The notes beneath the pieces were generated by a model that made no database searches, was not told the DNA's origin, and was given only the letters and a program-made list of their open reading frames with translations. A stretch of DNA of 64,000 nt from Pontederia crassipes (lineage: Eukaryota > Streptophyta > Magnoliopsida > Commelinales > Pontederiaceae), in the NCBI GenBank assembly GCA_030549335.1, contig CM060195.1:27842874-27906873 (forward strand), read 5' to 3'. Positions 9,533-20,881 of the stretch are shown here, piece by piece. Each line of letters opens with the position of its first letter. The stretch's first letter is position 1. The translations under genes were made by a program, and so were the position numbers.

Positions 9533-10849
9533 ATGGGCGCCAAAAACTACAAGCGCCTGGTTTCCAGCACCAAACAGTTGGCTTCCTACGTGAACCAGGG
9601 CGAGCACCGTCGCGCCCTCGTCTTTTTCTCCCAAATGCTCGCCTCTCCGGACCTCTCCCTCGACCCCTTCGTCTTGCCGCTCGCTCTCAAGTCCGCTGCA
9701 GCCCTCCGCGCCCCCTCCGCCGTGCTTACCGTCCACGCCCACGCCATCAAGTCTGGCCTGATCAGCAGTGCTTATGTTGTCTCCTCGCTCGTCGACTCCT
9801 ATGGGAAATCTGTCTCCATTGAGGAAGCCCGGAAGTTGTTCGATGAATGTCCCCAACGGAACGCCGTCGCTTGGAATGCGATGATTTCTCTCTGTTGCCG
9901 ATGTGGTGACATCGACAACGCTCTCCGGTTGTTCCAGCTCATGGATGTCCATCCTACCACGTCATCTTATAATGCAATTATTGTGGCTCTAGCAGAGCGC
10001 AGTGATGGGTCATCTCGAGCCATCCATCTGTATAGGAAGATGCAGGTCGCTGGAGTCAAGCCCAACCTGATCACTCTTTTGGCCTTGTTCCCTGCTTGCA
10101 TCAGTCTAGGAGCATTCAGTTTGATCAAAGAAATTCATGGTTTTTCAGTCAGGAATCATATTCACCGAAACTCACACTTTGGAAGTGGGCTACTTGAAGC
10201 TTATGGACGTGGCGGTTCCTTGGTGAATGCGCAAAGAGTTTTTGATGGCTTGGAGGAAAGGGATGTTGTAGCGTGGAGCTCAATGGTGTCTGCATATGCT
10301 TTGCATGGTCATGCTGGTATTGCATTGACGCTCTTTGAAGAAATGGCAAAGGACAGCATAAGGCCGGACGATATTATGTTTCTTGGTGTTCTGAAGGCAT
10401 GTAGTCACGCAGGGCTCGCCGATGATGCCTTCAAGTATTTTGATGTCATGACCACAGTATACAATGTACACGCGAGTAGTGATCATTACTCATGCTTGGT
10501 GGATGTTTTGAGTCGAGCAGGGAGATTGTATGAGGCTTATGAGGTTATCCAAGGCATGCCAACGAAGGCAACTGCGAAAGCTTGGGGTGCACTTCTTGGT
10601 GCTTGCCGCAGCTTTGGAGAAGTCAGCCTTGCGGAGATTGCTGGAAGAGTGTTGTTCAAAATTGAGCCAGATAATGCTGGGAACTTTGTATTGTTAGCAA
10701 ACATCTATGCAAGCGCAGGGATGTTTAAGGAGGCCGAAAAGGTTTGGAAGGAGATGGAGGAAAGGCAACTGAGGACAACTGCAGGTACCAGTTGGGTTGT
10801 TCCTAAGAATCTTATATGTGTAGCTTCTGGCAAGGAAATTGGAAAGTGA
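9533..10849 (+). CDS. Pentatricopeptide repeat protein, PLS/E subclass (At1g03510-like)
   Basis: A 438-residue intronless protein. PPR proteins are nuclear-encoded and bind organelle RNA in sequence-specific fashion; PLS-class members with an E domain usually act in mitochondrial or plastid RNA editing or processing. Repeats are readable throughout: DPFVLPLALKSAAALR, RNAVAWNAMISLCCRCGDID, GVKPNLITLLALFPACISLG, RDVVAWSSMVSAYALHG and IRPDDIMFLGVLKACSHAGL. The E domain begins at AWGALLGACR near residue 350 and runs to about 425 (GTSWV); there is no DYW tail. Start choice: ATG at 9533 is the first ATG after an in-frame TGA at 9512, in context CACATGG. The whole protein agrees closely with recalled Arabidopsis At1g03510, including YANQG/YVNQG and CSHAGLAD. 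An organelle target signal is not obvious. Confidence 0.93.
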   Translation: MGAKNYKRLVSSTKQLASYVNQGEHRRALVFFSQMLASPDLSLDPFVLPLALKSAAALRAPSAVLTVHAHAIKSGLISSAYVVSSLVDSYGKSVSIEEARKLFDECPQRNAVAWNAMISLCCRCGDIDNALRLFQLMDVHPTTSSYNAIIVALAERSDGSSRAIHLYRKMQVAGVKPNLITLLALFPACISLGAFSLIKEIHGFSVRNHIHRNSHFGSGLLEAYGRGGSLVNAQRVFDGLEERDVVAWSSMVSAYALHGHAGIALTLFEEMAKDSIRPDDIMFLGVLKACSHAGLADDAFKYFDVMTTVYNVHASSDHYSCLVDVLSRAGRLYEAYEVIQGMPTKATAKAWGALLGACRSFGEVSLAEIAGRVLFKIEPDNAGNFVLLANIYASAGMFKEAEKVWKEMEERQLRTTAGTSWVVPKNLICVASGKEIGK

Positions 10850-13370
10850 GTGTTGTTGGATAGATCTTTCGACTTTCAGCCAAAATGGGAAGCTTCACAT
10901 AAGTGTCAACAGGTCAGAATCCTTAATCCCCTCTTGTTGCTCATATAAAGAAATGATTCAACAAATAACTGACCTTCTTCATATGATCCAATGAGTGGAA
11001 AGTGAAGCAAATGTTCTTTTCTGACAATTCATAGTTTTCTCTTTTTTAATCAAAGGTCACATCATATTAAGGTTTTGATGTTGTTGACCCAAATCTTGTG
11101 TTACATTTTTGCTTCTGGTAGAAATGATGACACCAATCCTGACTGTTACATCAATACCACAATGAGGTTGCAGTTCTTCTCAAGTTCTTCCATAATTCAT
11201 GTAGTCCAATTTTTTCTTATTTAAAACTTTTTTTAAGAGGGTTCTGACTTATCATAAAACCAGGATTTAGTTCAATGTTTTTGGTTCATACGAGTCAGCA
11301 ACCTGAAATATAATCAGACGCTTCTACATTGTAGTGCCTAACTAGACGCTGAGTTGGAAACATCTGAGGCGATGGATTTGCCATGTTCCTCTGAATTGAC
11401 GAGTTTCTGAACTTGATCTTGGAAGCTCATAACTGACAGCCATCAGAGAAAACCAAGCATTTATCTATGAGGTATTATTTCTTGTCCAACTCTTGCGCCT
11501 TACTAGAAAGATCATTTTGTAGGTTGCATGCTTGCTTATTTGTCATTATTTCTTTCATTCATTAAACTTGTTTTAACAGCATGATGCATGGTCTCTTTTC
11601 TGTTGTGCCTGTGCCCCCCTTCTCAGTTGTGCCATGACCCTATATAACATTTTGTTGGGTTGCCCCTAAGCCCGGACTATCTTGACGAGCTTGTTTCCTA
11701 GTAATGGTTAGTGAATATTCCAGCTGTTTCTCAGTGGAGAGCTATGCTTGGCTCTTAACTGATCTCTTTACCAAGGCCGAGGAAGTACAAATGGACAGAC
11801 AATTGAGTAATATTTAAGTGTTTTAACCTGACTTCTTCATGCTGTTTGGAACAAGGTGTCCATTATCTTCGGGGCATGACCATTTACTGGAGATCTGATA
11901 ACATACTTCCTCAGGTACTTTGGTTGATATGTTGGCAGCCCCCCCCCCATATCCCGGCACGTTGGCTTCGAGCCTTTATACAGAGTTGGAATTGCCTCAG
12001 CTTTAACAGCTGAACTGTTTTTTAAAGTAGAATTTGGCTTGGGACATGGTATTCATGTCTTACGTGGGGGTTGATTCATATATGCCTTTATACAGAGCCT
12101 TTATGCTAGCCTGGGGTTTATATTTGACATAGGCAGATTAACAAGCAAAGCTGCTTTTATTGCACATGGAGCACAAATCCAGAATGCAAATCCAATGGAT
12201 CTCCCTTTCTCAAAAAGAAAAAAAAAACTCCAGTGGATCTCTGTGTATAGTTGATTAATTGACTGATTATTTGGTTGGAAAAAAGTTATTCCGTTCGTTT
12301 TAACAATCTTGTTTTATTAAATTGAGAAATTTTTAATATTCTCCTTGTTAGTGAAATGGTGAGCTCTTTGATTTCTTAGGAGATCAAATTCAAAAACAAA
12401 CGAGGCACGCCTACTACGGATGCCAATGTGGAGGGTAACTATTAACGAAGGTTCAAGCAAGAGGTCCATCCCAACTCTGAGGGGTTTATTCTTCTATTAA
12501 GAATTACTAATAATATTTATCTTTTTTAAAAAACTATTATTTGTTAAATTGTAAATAATTAACTCATGTCGATATATATATATAATATTATCATTAAATA
12601 ATCAATCTTTTACTATAATAGTGATGTCTCGATCATATCCTTTTGTGTAATTTATTAATTTGATTATTATGATTTCTCATTATTTTAAAATTTTATCATA
12701 ATTATTTGATAATAGAACCACTAGAAATGATGTTCTAACATCAAGTTAAGGTGACGACCTTCCTCTTAACTAATTAGTAATCAATTGATGCATGGTAGTA
12801 CAAAATCCTTAGATGTCTATAAAAAAAATCAATGGTTAATAATCCTCCGAAAAAATTATAATTTTACAAATCCTTTCGCAATCGTAGGCGGCATTTAACT
12901 AAAACAGGCATCAATTTTCACACAACCCATAGCTAAAAAAAGAAAGAACAGAAAAAAAAGAAAGAAAAAAAGAAAAAAAAGGGAGAGTTTGAATTATGCC
13001 AATCATGAAATCCTTGAACTATTTCACATTTTAAAAAAAACCGAGAAAAATGAAACGTTTAAAATTATTTTTGTTCAAATAATAACAACTGCGATATGCC
13101 AGTAAATTTTATTGAATAAATAAATAAATAAAAATATTGTTGAAAAATAAACATATTCTTGTTCCACTCATATTTTATTTAAACAAAATAAATTTTAAAA
13201 GTTATTATTTAAAAGATATTTTGAGATAATATATGATTGAACAATTAGAAAATAAATACGGATTGAAAATTTTTAAAAAATAATGGAAATGTAATTATTC
13301 TTGACATTTACAAGAGTTATGTTATTATTCTGAAAAGAAAGATAATAATTTGGTTTCTAAAATAATGCGC
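10850..13370. other. 3' flank of the PPR gene and AT-rich spacer
   Basis: No coding region recognised. The first kilobase is less AT-rich than the rest and probably includes the 3' UTR of the PPR gene. From about 12500 on the sequence is strongly A/T-rich with A- and T-runs. A C-run interrupts 11940-11948. Confidence 0.4.
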
Positions 13371-13589
13371 TTTAATGAAATTAATTATATTATTAGAATA
13401 TATCTCAATAATTCGAGCATCATTCCTCTTCTCAGAAACACGCATGGCCGAAGAGTTTGGGGGCTTTTGGGCCTGCCTCCATAATGAGAACTTTACGGTA
13501 ATTTTGCTGGGGAAAATAAATTATGAAAGAAAGAACAAGAAAAGTTTAATTGAAACTGGGAAAAAAAAGAACCGTCGCAGCGAAGCCGC

Positions 13590-13756
13590 CTCTTCCGTAC
13601 TGCGCCGTCGCTCCCATCACCGTTGCGGCCACCTCCTCTTCCCTAAGTCACAGCCGCTTGCCTCTCGGCTGTTCCTCCTCGCTGTACCGCTGCCTGCTTC
13701 TCAGCCTTTCGGTCGCCCCTTCTCTGCTGTAACGCCGCGGCACCGCCAATCGCAAG
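13590..13756 (+). other. Probable 5' UTR exon of the RNase P subunit gene
   Basis: A GC-rich leader island in AT-rich DNA, ending in a good splice donor CGCAAG|GTACGC at 13756/13757. Candidate acceptors before the start codon are TTTGCAG at 14429 and TATGTAG at 14483. The exact transcription start is not visible. Part of this leader resembles the PPR leader at 9445-9500. Confidence 0.5.
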
Positions 13757-14483
13757 GTACGCGATCCGGCCGAACGGTCTCCGTCGCTACCATTCTCCCC
13801 TAAAGTATATCACCTGTAGATTGGAAGTAAGACTGTTTTGATTTGGATTAGAATGCCTTCGTACTGGCAGCATTACTAGGGATTAGGGGAAAGAAAAGGA
13901 ACATACAGCAAGAGTACGGCAGCAAGCTTTGATTTTTTTCCCTTTTTCCCGACCGTTTTCTTGATGCTGTTTTCGTTGAAATATATGTTGCGCCAATGAA
14001 CGCAATTCTCTGATGAATAGATTCGTTTTCTTAATGTTGATGATGATGAAGAGGATAAATTTGAGAGGTTCCCAAATTATATCTTCGTCTGCACATCTGT
14101 CAGAGGATCGGTTTTTGGGCTTGTTTAAAATTTCTTAGCTGCAACTTTTTGGTATAAATATTCTCAAAAAAAAACTTTTTGATATAAATACTTTTGAAAA
14201 CTTAGCTTACTTTTGCAGTTACAGGATCCTAGCATCAGTATCTGATTAGGATTATGTTCTTTTTTCTTTTACCCTTTTTTTATATGCTTGGCTAAGATGA
14301 TATTGACGTCTACTCCATAGAAAGGAATTCTTGGATCTTTAAAAACATTTATCTTAGAGGTTTGATCTTCAATAGCTTGGCAGATACAACAATTATCTTA
14401 GAGGTTTGATCATTGGAATTGATTTGCAGACTCTTTGCAACCTCCATGCCCAAAATAGAGCTTACAATTTCATTCTTATGTAG

Positions 14484-17400
14484 ATGGGAAAGAAAAGAGG
14501 AGGAAGTGCCATAACTGAAAACTCAAGGATGTGTCAAGGGACAACCCTTCGTGAGCAAAATACTGGCCCAAAAAATGTGGATGTGACTTCCGTTTTGAAA
14601 ATCAAACATCTTCAGCGGTTAGCAAATTGGGCCAGTAGCGAAGCTCAGATTGCTCCACTTGCAGCCTTTTTGGGAGAAAGGCTGGCTACTAAATCAGAGG
14701 CTTCAGGGATTCCCTTAGATGCTTCGAATTTTCTTTGCCAAAGGTTGGTTTCTAGTGCATTTTCACTATATTTTACATTCAACTGCCATCTCTGACCTAA
14801 GAAGTAGCATATAAAATTGCGCTAAGGCAATTTCTTCTTTAAGAGAAAATGCTAATGCAACGATTTGTTCAAAACTTGTTGTTATATTTACAATAAGGAT
14901 AGTTGTCATGAAGATATTCAGGATAATTGTCATGAAGATATTCTTATCTCCCATTCTAATTGTGATTTGGTGTTTCATTGTAGCAATTATTCCTATGATT
15001 TATCTAATATTGCGTTCTATTGAATGTATGGACAAAGGACAATAAGATGCACATTTGTTTTCAATATAAATGTTTGTCCTTACCACAAAGTTGCCATATT
15101 CTCTTATCATAGGATTGTTTTGCAAGTAATCTGTTCATCAGTCATCATACTATTACTCATTATACAATTTCAGATGTGTCCAATTAAATTATGTTTTCTA
15201 CAATATTACTAATCGTATACGATTTTTTTTATGATTAAATATTTGATTTGTGGATTAGAAGATAGTAAAGACAAACCACATTGCACTTCAAAGTGCATCC
15301 TAAAAAGTTGATGGAGAAGCATTACATAACATTACATAAACATGTAAACAGGGATTTTTCAGGTGATTAATTTGTCTGTATAATGACAGTTCTGTTTCTG
15401 TAGGAACTAGTTATGCCTAACCCTGGTCTATTATTTTTTTGGAATTAAAGTACTTCCTTTCAAGGTTGTCAAAAACGCGAGTCGACTCGTAGAATCGTAC
15501 GATTCTACGAGTCTACCCTGGCCAAACGTGTTCGTTTCTATCCAGAATCGCGTTTCGTCAACACGCGGTGGAATCGCGTGTCAGTGCGTAGAATCGGTGG
15601 AATCGCGTGTTGACTCCGTGTCGGCCGATCCCTTTTTTTACCTGCTCGTTCACCCACATATGTACCTTTTATAACTTGTGACGGGCACTCATCAATCTTT
15701 TCCTCCTTTTGTTTCCTGTCCGCCGATGTTGCTCTGCCATCACCGTCGCTGACCTGCTGCCACCGTCGCCGCTGTCCTGCTGCCGCCGCCGCTGACCTGC
15801 TGCCATCACCGCCGCTGACCTGCTGCCACCGTCGCCGCTGTCCCCCCGCCGCTGCCGCCGATGCTCGTCTGCTGATGCTGCCATCACTCATCTTCTGCTG
15901 TCACTGATGTCTTTACTTCGCCGCCGCCGCCGCTCTCTGCTGCTGTCCTGATGCTGTCGCCGACCAGGTACGCCCTCTCCCTTTCTCTTCTCTCCCTCTC
16001 CCTTTCTCTCTTCACTCACCCGAGCAGGCCTTCTCTCCCTCTCCTCTCTCCCTTGCCCTTTTCTCCCTCTCCCTTCGCACACCCTAGCATTTTTTCCCTT
16101 TCTCTCTCCGCGCACGTGAGCGGCTTCTCTGTTATTATTCTAAATTTATTGTTGTCTTATTTTTTTATGAATTGATCACGAATTTTTTTTATGAATTGAT
16201 GTGCTAATTTTTGTTATTATTATAATTTTAATGATGTATTAGTTTTTCATGAATTAACTGTTAACATTATTTATTGATTTATCAATTGCCATTAGTCTGT
16301 TCTTATTATAATTTTTTGAGGTGTTAATTTTTCATGAACTAATATTTTAATATATAAGAAAATAATTGTTAATGTCATGAATTGATCTTAAAATTAGGAT
16401 TTTGCTTATGTAATATTGCATTTGGTACTTATAAGTTCAAAAGAATTTGCATCTCACCACTAATTACTTATATATACATATATATATTTACATGTATATA
16501 TATAATATATATTAAATAAAAATCTGGTAGAATCGGCCGTGTCGTGTTACGTGTTCACGATTTACGTGTTTTGACGACCCTCCGTGTCGAGCCCGTTTTA
16601 CGTGTTTGACAACACTGCTTCCTTTTGCTGCTAACGGGGAATAATTTGCCTTTTTTTATATATTCTAAAACATATTTTCTCTTCTAAAAGCAGTTTTCTA
16701 TTAATTGGTGAACTGATGTGGTGTGTCCTTTTTTAATTGCTTAATCATGCAATATCTAATGCATGGAGTAACATAGTCCTAAACTCGTTACTAAAATAAA
16801 TTGATTACTTTGACCTCTTATCAGTGGATTTTATATTTTAGATTGCTTCATCAACTGAAGCTTTGACAGCTTCAGTTGCTGTAGCATGTTAATAACAAAT
16901 TCTCCTCAAGAAATATTAACAAATTCTACTTGCATATTTTGACTGAGAGTCTGTGTCTTAGCTTAATGTTCGTTCATTTGATGATGCACGCTCTTTCACC
17001 AAGGTAGTTTAGTTTTTCCTTTCACATGATCATTTCTCAAGGTCGTGTACTAGAACTAATGTTCGCTTCTCCCATGTGTTTTTGTTCTCCAATGTGTATT
17101 CAGTAACTTGTTTAATTTAGTTTCCTTTTGCTTCATATTTCACCTATTGACTTGCATTTCTAGACATAATGTTCTGAAATAATCTGATTAATGTTCATCT
17201 TAACAACAACAACAACAACAAAGCCTTATCCCACTAGGTGGGGTCGGCTACATGGATCATACGACGCTATTCGTTGATCCATGTTCATGCGATTCGACAG
17301 GGTTTTACGTTGGCTGTCGGGCCTAACACAACCCTCCTCCTTTATCTGGGCTTGGGATCGGCTATAAAACATAGGCGGAGTTAATGTTCATCTTAAAAAC

Positions 17401-18368
17401 AAATAATAATAATTTGTGGCAAATCAAAGTCGAGGTTGCAGGATGTTTCAGAATGGAAGTTTTGCATGTACTTGTTTTCTTGTGGTGTAACAAGAACAAG
17501 AACAACAACAACAAAGCCTTATCCCACTAGGTGGGGTCGGCTACATGGATCATACGATGCCATTCCGCTTCGTTGATCCATGTTCATGAGATTCGACAGG
17601 GTTTTACGTTGGCTTTACGCTACATGGATCATACGATGCCATTTCTTGTGGTGTAAATTTTACAATTATTTGTTGGCAGAGATTTAAACTTGTAACAATA
17701 TTTCTAGCACATATTTCAGTTTCTATGTGTTTACATACCTAATATTCCCTTCAAATATGAATATTTTCTTTGCATGTTACAGATGTGAAATGATGCTACA
17801 TCCTGGTATAAACAGCACTGTCCGAATAGAAAAGAACGCCAAAAGGGCGAAACAGTCTAAGAAACCACTGAAGAATTGTCAGAATAATGTAGTTTATACA
17901 TGTCATTTCTGTGGTCACCGGAACATAAAATGGGGCACTGCCAAGGGCCATCTCAAAGGCCTGTTATCTTCAAGATCATGTCGTACTTTAAAACCAGATA
18001 CTCACAACTCTTCAAATAAGATGAAAGACAACTACAACTCAAGCAGCAAAGAATTTCCTGTTGGAGGTTTTGCCGGAACAGAATCTAAACCTTTATCTGT
18101 TGAAAGATGTGATACTTTGCGGAATACTGCAGCAGTGGTATCTACTGAAAGTCCGTTGACCCCATTGTTGAGTATTCGCAATAAGTCTCATAAGAAGAGC
18201 AAGGACAGTTGCTTGTTATCAAATAAGGTTCCTCCATGCGAAGGTGGTTCAGCAACAGCTAACTCTAGTAAGCGGCGGAGAAAGAAATGGACAAGCTTAA
18301 GGGAGACAGCTGAAAACAATGAGCTTAATAGGAGGATTACGAATTCTGCCATTCCATTTCTTTTGTAG
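14484..18368 (+). CDS. RNase P/MRP subunit, Rpr2/Rpp21/SNM1 family
   Basis: Two coding exons, 14484-14743 and 17783-18368, give 281 residues. The donor is AAAG|GTTGGT and the acceptor ATGTTACAG|ATG; joining them reads FLCQRCEMMLHPG, which fits the family. Rpr2/Rpp21/SNM1 proteins are zinc-ribbon subunits of nuclear RNase P or RNase MRP, acting in tRNA 5'-end maturation or rRNA processing. The four zinc ligands appear as C85-x2-C88 and C127-x2-C130 (CHFCGH), with the conserved HLQRLANWA helix before them. The C-terminus is lysine-rich with a KRRRKKW patch, a likely nuclear signal, and ends SAIPFLL. The intron splits the first CxxC pair and has swollen to 3.0 kb through a hAT element and two SINEs. 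Which of RNase P or MRP it serves cannot be told. Confidence 0.88.
15461..16617. mobile_element. Non-autonomous hAT-like element in the RNase P gene intron
   Basis: Flanked by an exact 8-bp direct repeat CTTCCTTT at 15453-15460 and 16618-16625, the size hAT transposases make. The termini are imperfect inverted repeats: the left begins CAAGGTTGTCAAAAACG and the reverse of the right begins CAGTGTTGTCAAACACG, a typical plant hAT end. The 1157-bp body has no transposase. It contains subterminal GAATCG/CGTGT-rich blocks (15480-15625 and 16525-16600), a CTGCTGCC-type trinucleotide-rich segment at 15720-15955, and a pyrimidine tract at 15970-16115. Confidence 0.85.
17204..17380 (-). mobile_element. 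Au-like SINE, full length, with target duplication
   Basis: A 177-bp copy in minus orientation ending in TTG repeats, flanked by TTAATGTTCATCTTAA at 17188-17203 and 17381-17396. It holds the fullest 5' part of the family in this window (GCCGATCCCAAGCCC, then GGAGGAGGGTTGTGTTAGG), so it serves as the local reference copy. Confidence 0.9.
17491..17641 (-). mobile_element. Au-like SINE with an internal rearrangement
   Basis: Second SINE in the same intron and orientation, flanked by TTTCTTGTGGTGTAA at 17476-17490 and 17642-17656. CTACATGGATCATACGATGC occurs twice inside it (near 17541 and 17620), and the normal 5' third is missing. This fits a template switch during reverse transcription. Confidence 0.88.
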
Positions 18369-19555
18369 GTTTGTTACTAAATACAAGCCAAAGAGAAAGA
18401 GGAAGCCTATTTATTCCTTTTCCTGGAGGAGCACGGGAGAAATATTCTGTGAATTAGGATTTCAAGAGTATTGTTTCTTTTGTAACGATTGTTATTACTT
18501 CATTAATTTGTAAAATTTTCCTCTGAAAAAAAAAACATATTTTTAATTTTAGGAGTTGACTCGAAACTCTCCATTCGACGCAGAACGCCTCAAACATTTG
18601 TTTCCGGATGAATAGCTCTGTATATGCAATGTCAAACAATGAAGTCTTCCTCATTATGATTTCCATTTGACGTTCTGTTATGTTTTCTTTTCACAAATAC
18701 ATTGAAAGTTATTTTACCCTGCGACATTCTTCTTGTTGATGGTAACAACATTTTTTCTGAAGGAAAATGTTAAATCCTCCTAAAACTTTAACTTAAAAAT
18801 TTTTCTAATATTCACAATTTTTAAATTACTTAAAAAAGTTGTTAAATTTACATTTGTGCTATTGTCACTAAATTAGGAGGCTAAATCCTCTAAATTAGGA
18901 GTATAGCAAAACCCTTTTCTGAATGTTGAATACAGTAATAGTTCAGCCGTGGGGGAGGGGGGGATAGGCACTAAGTAGTGATTACGGAAATGGCTGGCTT
19001 GGCCTGAATTTTAGTCCATTTAATTGATGGGTTTAATCTCATGCTTGGGTCATTTTTCCAACCGACTTCCTCTAGTGATAAAATTATGGAAAAATTAGTG
19101 AAGTGTAATATTTATCTCTAGAAAGCACACACAAATTTGTAGAGAATGAATCCCTCTCTGGCATCCTAAAGAAATTCGACAAGGGCAACTAGTCAAGGTG
19201 ATAAATTTCACCCTAGGCTGATAGCTTTTTCTTGAAGTGTTCATTCGAATCAATTCTTCTATAAAAATTAAGAAATCTAATTTGGTTTCTCTCCTATGAG
19301 TTTACTTTTATTGAGCTTTGAAATCAACTTAATTGGATGTCGGTATAAAGGTTATGTTCTTATCTTTAACATACTATCAGTCTGTCCGTCAAAACTGTTA
19401 CCCTATTTTGGAAATTATGTAGTAATTTCAATATGTCATAGAATTAATTGATAATTTATGGCAAACGATATTCATGTATTAGGTTTCATTTACAATTTGA
19501 ATCACCTGAAAATGATATGTTAATTAAAGTTATAAATAGACAACCGAACCTTACT
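18369..19555. other. 3' flank of the RNase P gene and spacer
   Basis: The first 150 bases are probably 3' UTR. The rest is AT-rich with no recognised gene. A short G-rich run lies at 18951-18963. Confidence 0.4.
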
Positions 19556-20500
19556 CAATTTGTCAGAATGGAACTTAGGGTAGATTAAACTAGTAATTGT
19601 GAAATTTATTATGCTTGGTTCAGAGAGATATAAAAGCTAGAAATTTTATGAATTGCACCCTATGAAGTATAAATTTAGATAAAATTATAAATACCAGAAT
19701 AAGTGATGTTTTATATTTTATATAAATCATAAACATAAGGTCACACAGACTGTGTTTACATAGAAACAACATGGAAGACAGGTTGAATGTTGATTTTCTT
19801 GAGAACCAAATATAATGAAATAAAATTTAGAACTTCTATAGATTAAGGATTCTATAATATGCAATTAAATAAAATTGTGATGATTCAATTTTATTATTTA
19901 TATTAATAGATATGAATTTTATGTCATAAGGTATGCAATCTTCCAAAAAGAAAAGATGATCATACTAAATAGGGTTAAGTTATAAGAATTGCATATTGTA
20001 AAAGTATTAATATCATTAAATTTATGGAGTATATATGATTCATATAGTACCATGTCATAGGTGTTTACGTTGATTCCATGTTTAAACAATATTATGAACA
20101 TATACTGTTATTATAGGAACGAATAGTAAGATAAGTAAAAAGGGAGGATGATCCATTGGCCTAAGGTCTAAGAACGTAGAGGGAGAAAGTTAAAGAAGAG
20201 ATATGTAGGGTGGATCCATGTGCTTTTATTGTATTCTTTGTTTATAATTTTTTAGTCATGATATATGCAACATGAAATTTTATGCATCATCGTGAATTTA
20301 TAAGAAATGTTAAAAGTGAACACTTGTGCAAAGGTTATGTTATATTTTGTTTGACAGTTAAGAAATTGTTATATGAGTGTAAACAATGTATGAAAAATGA
20401 ATTGATATGGTATAGACATAAGTAAGTTCTTAAATGTGTTCCTAAGATGTCAATATTATCCATAATTACATCATTATATGATTATTGTTATTAAGATAAT

Positions 20501-20623
20501 GATACATGACATGATATGATATGATATAATATGATATGACATGACACGATATGACAGAAAAGGACACGACATGACATGTTACAAGATGACACGATATGAT
20601 ATGACATGATATGATATAATATG
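20501..20623 (+). repeat. Degenerate ATGATATG/ATGACATG microsatellite
   Basis: Imperfect 5- to 10-base units of the ATGAYATGATATG type, immediately upstream of the 40-bp tandem array and inside the probable solo LTR. Confidence 0.8.
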
Positions 20624-20683
20624 TTTGGGTTATGCACATATATTATATCTCATTATCATGCATGTGCATTACCCCTGCCCAGG

Positions 20684-20881
20684 GACAATTTACCTTTGTA
20701 TAGTTGAAAGATTTGCAAGGTCAACAGTTTATCCTTGTATAGTCGAAAGACTTGCAAGGCTGACAATTTACCCTTACATGGTTGAAAAACTTTGTAAGAC
20801 CGACAATTTACCCTTGGATGGTTGAAAAACCTTGTAAGGCCGATAGCTTACCCCTATACAGTTGAAAGACCTTATAGGGAT
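20684..20881 (+). repeat. 40-bp minisatellite, five copies
   Basis: Five head-to-tail units of the GACAATTTACCCTTGGATGG...CCTTGTAAGGCC type, each 40 bases, with substitutions between copies and the least conserved copy last. It has no spacers, so it is not CRISPR-like. It lies within the probable gypsy LTR. Confidence 0.85.

Noticed and set aside
9412..9822. 136-codon plus-strand open frame
   Set aside because: Out-of-frame shadow of the PPR gene and leader, arginine/proline-rich from GC-rich codons.
9317..9952. 211-codon minus-strand open frame
   Set aside because: Antisense shadow of the GC-rich PPR coding start; no domain.
15538..16175. Open frames rich in Gly/Arg or Ser/Leu
   Set aside because: Products of triplet repeats and a polypyrimidine tract inside the hAT element.
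20684..20881. CRISPR-like regular repeats
   Set aside because: No spacers; head-to-tail 40-bp minisatellite in a plant LTR.
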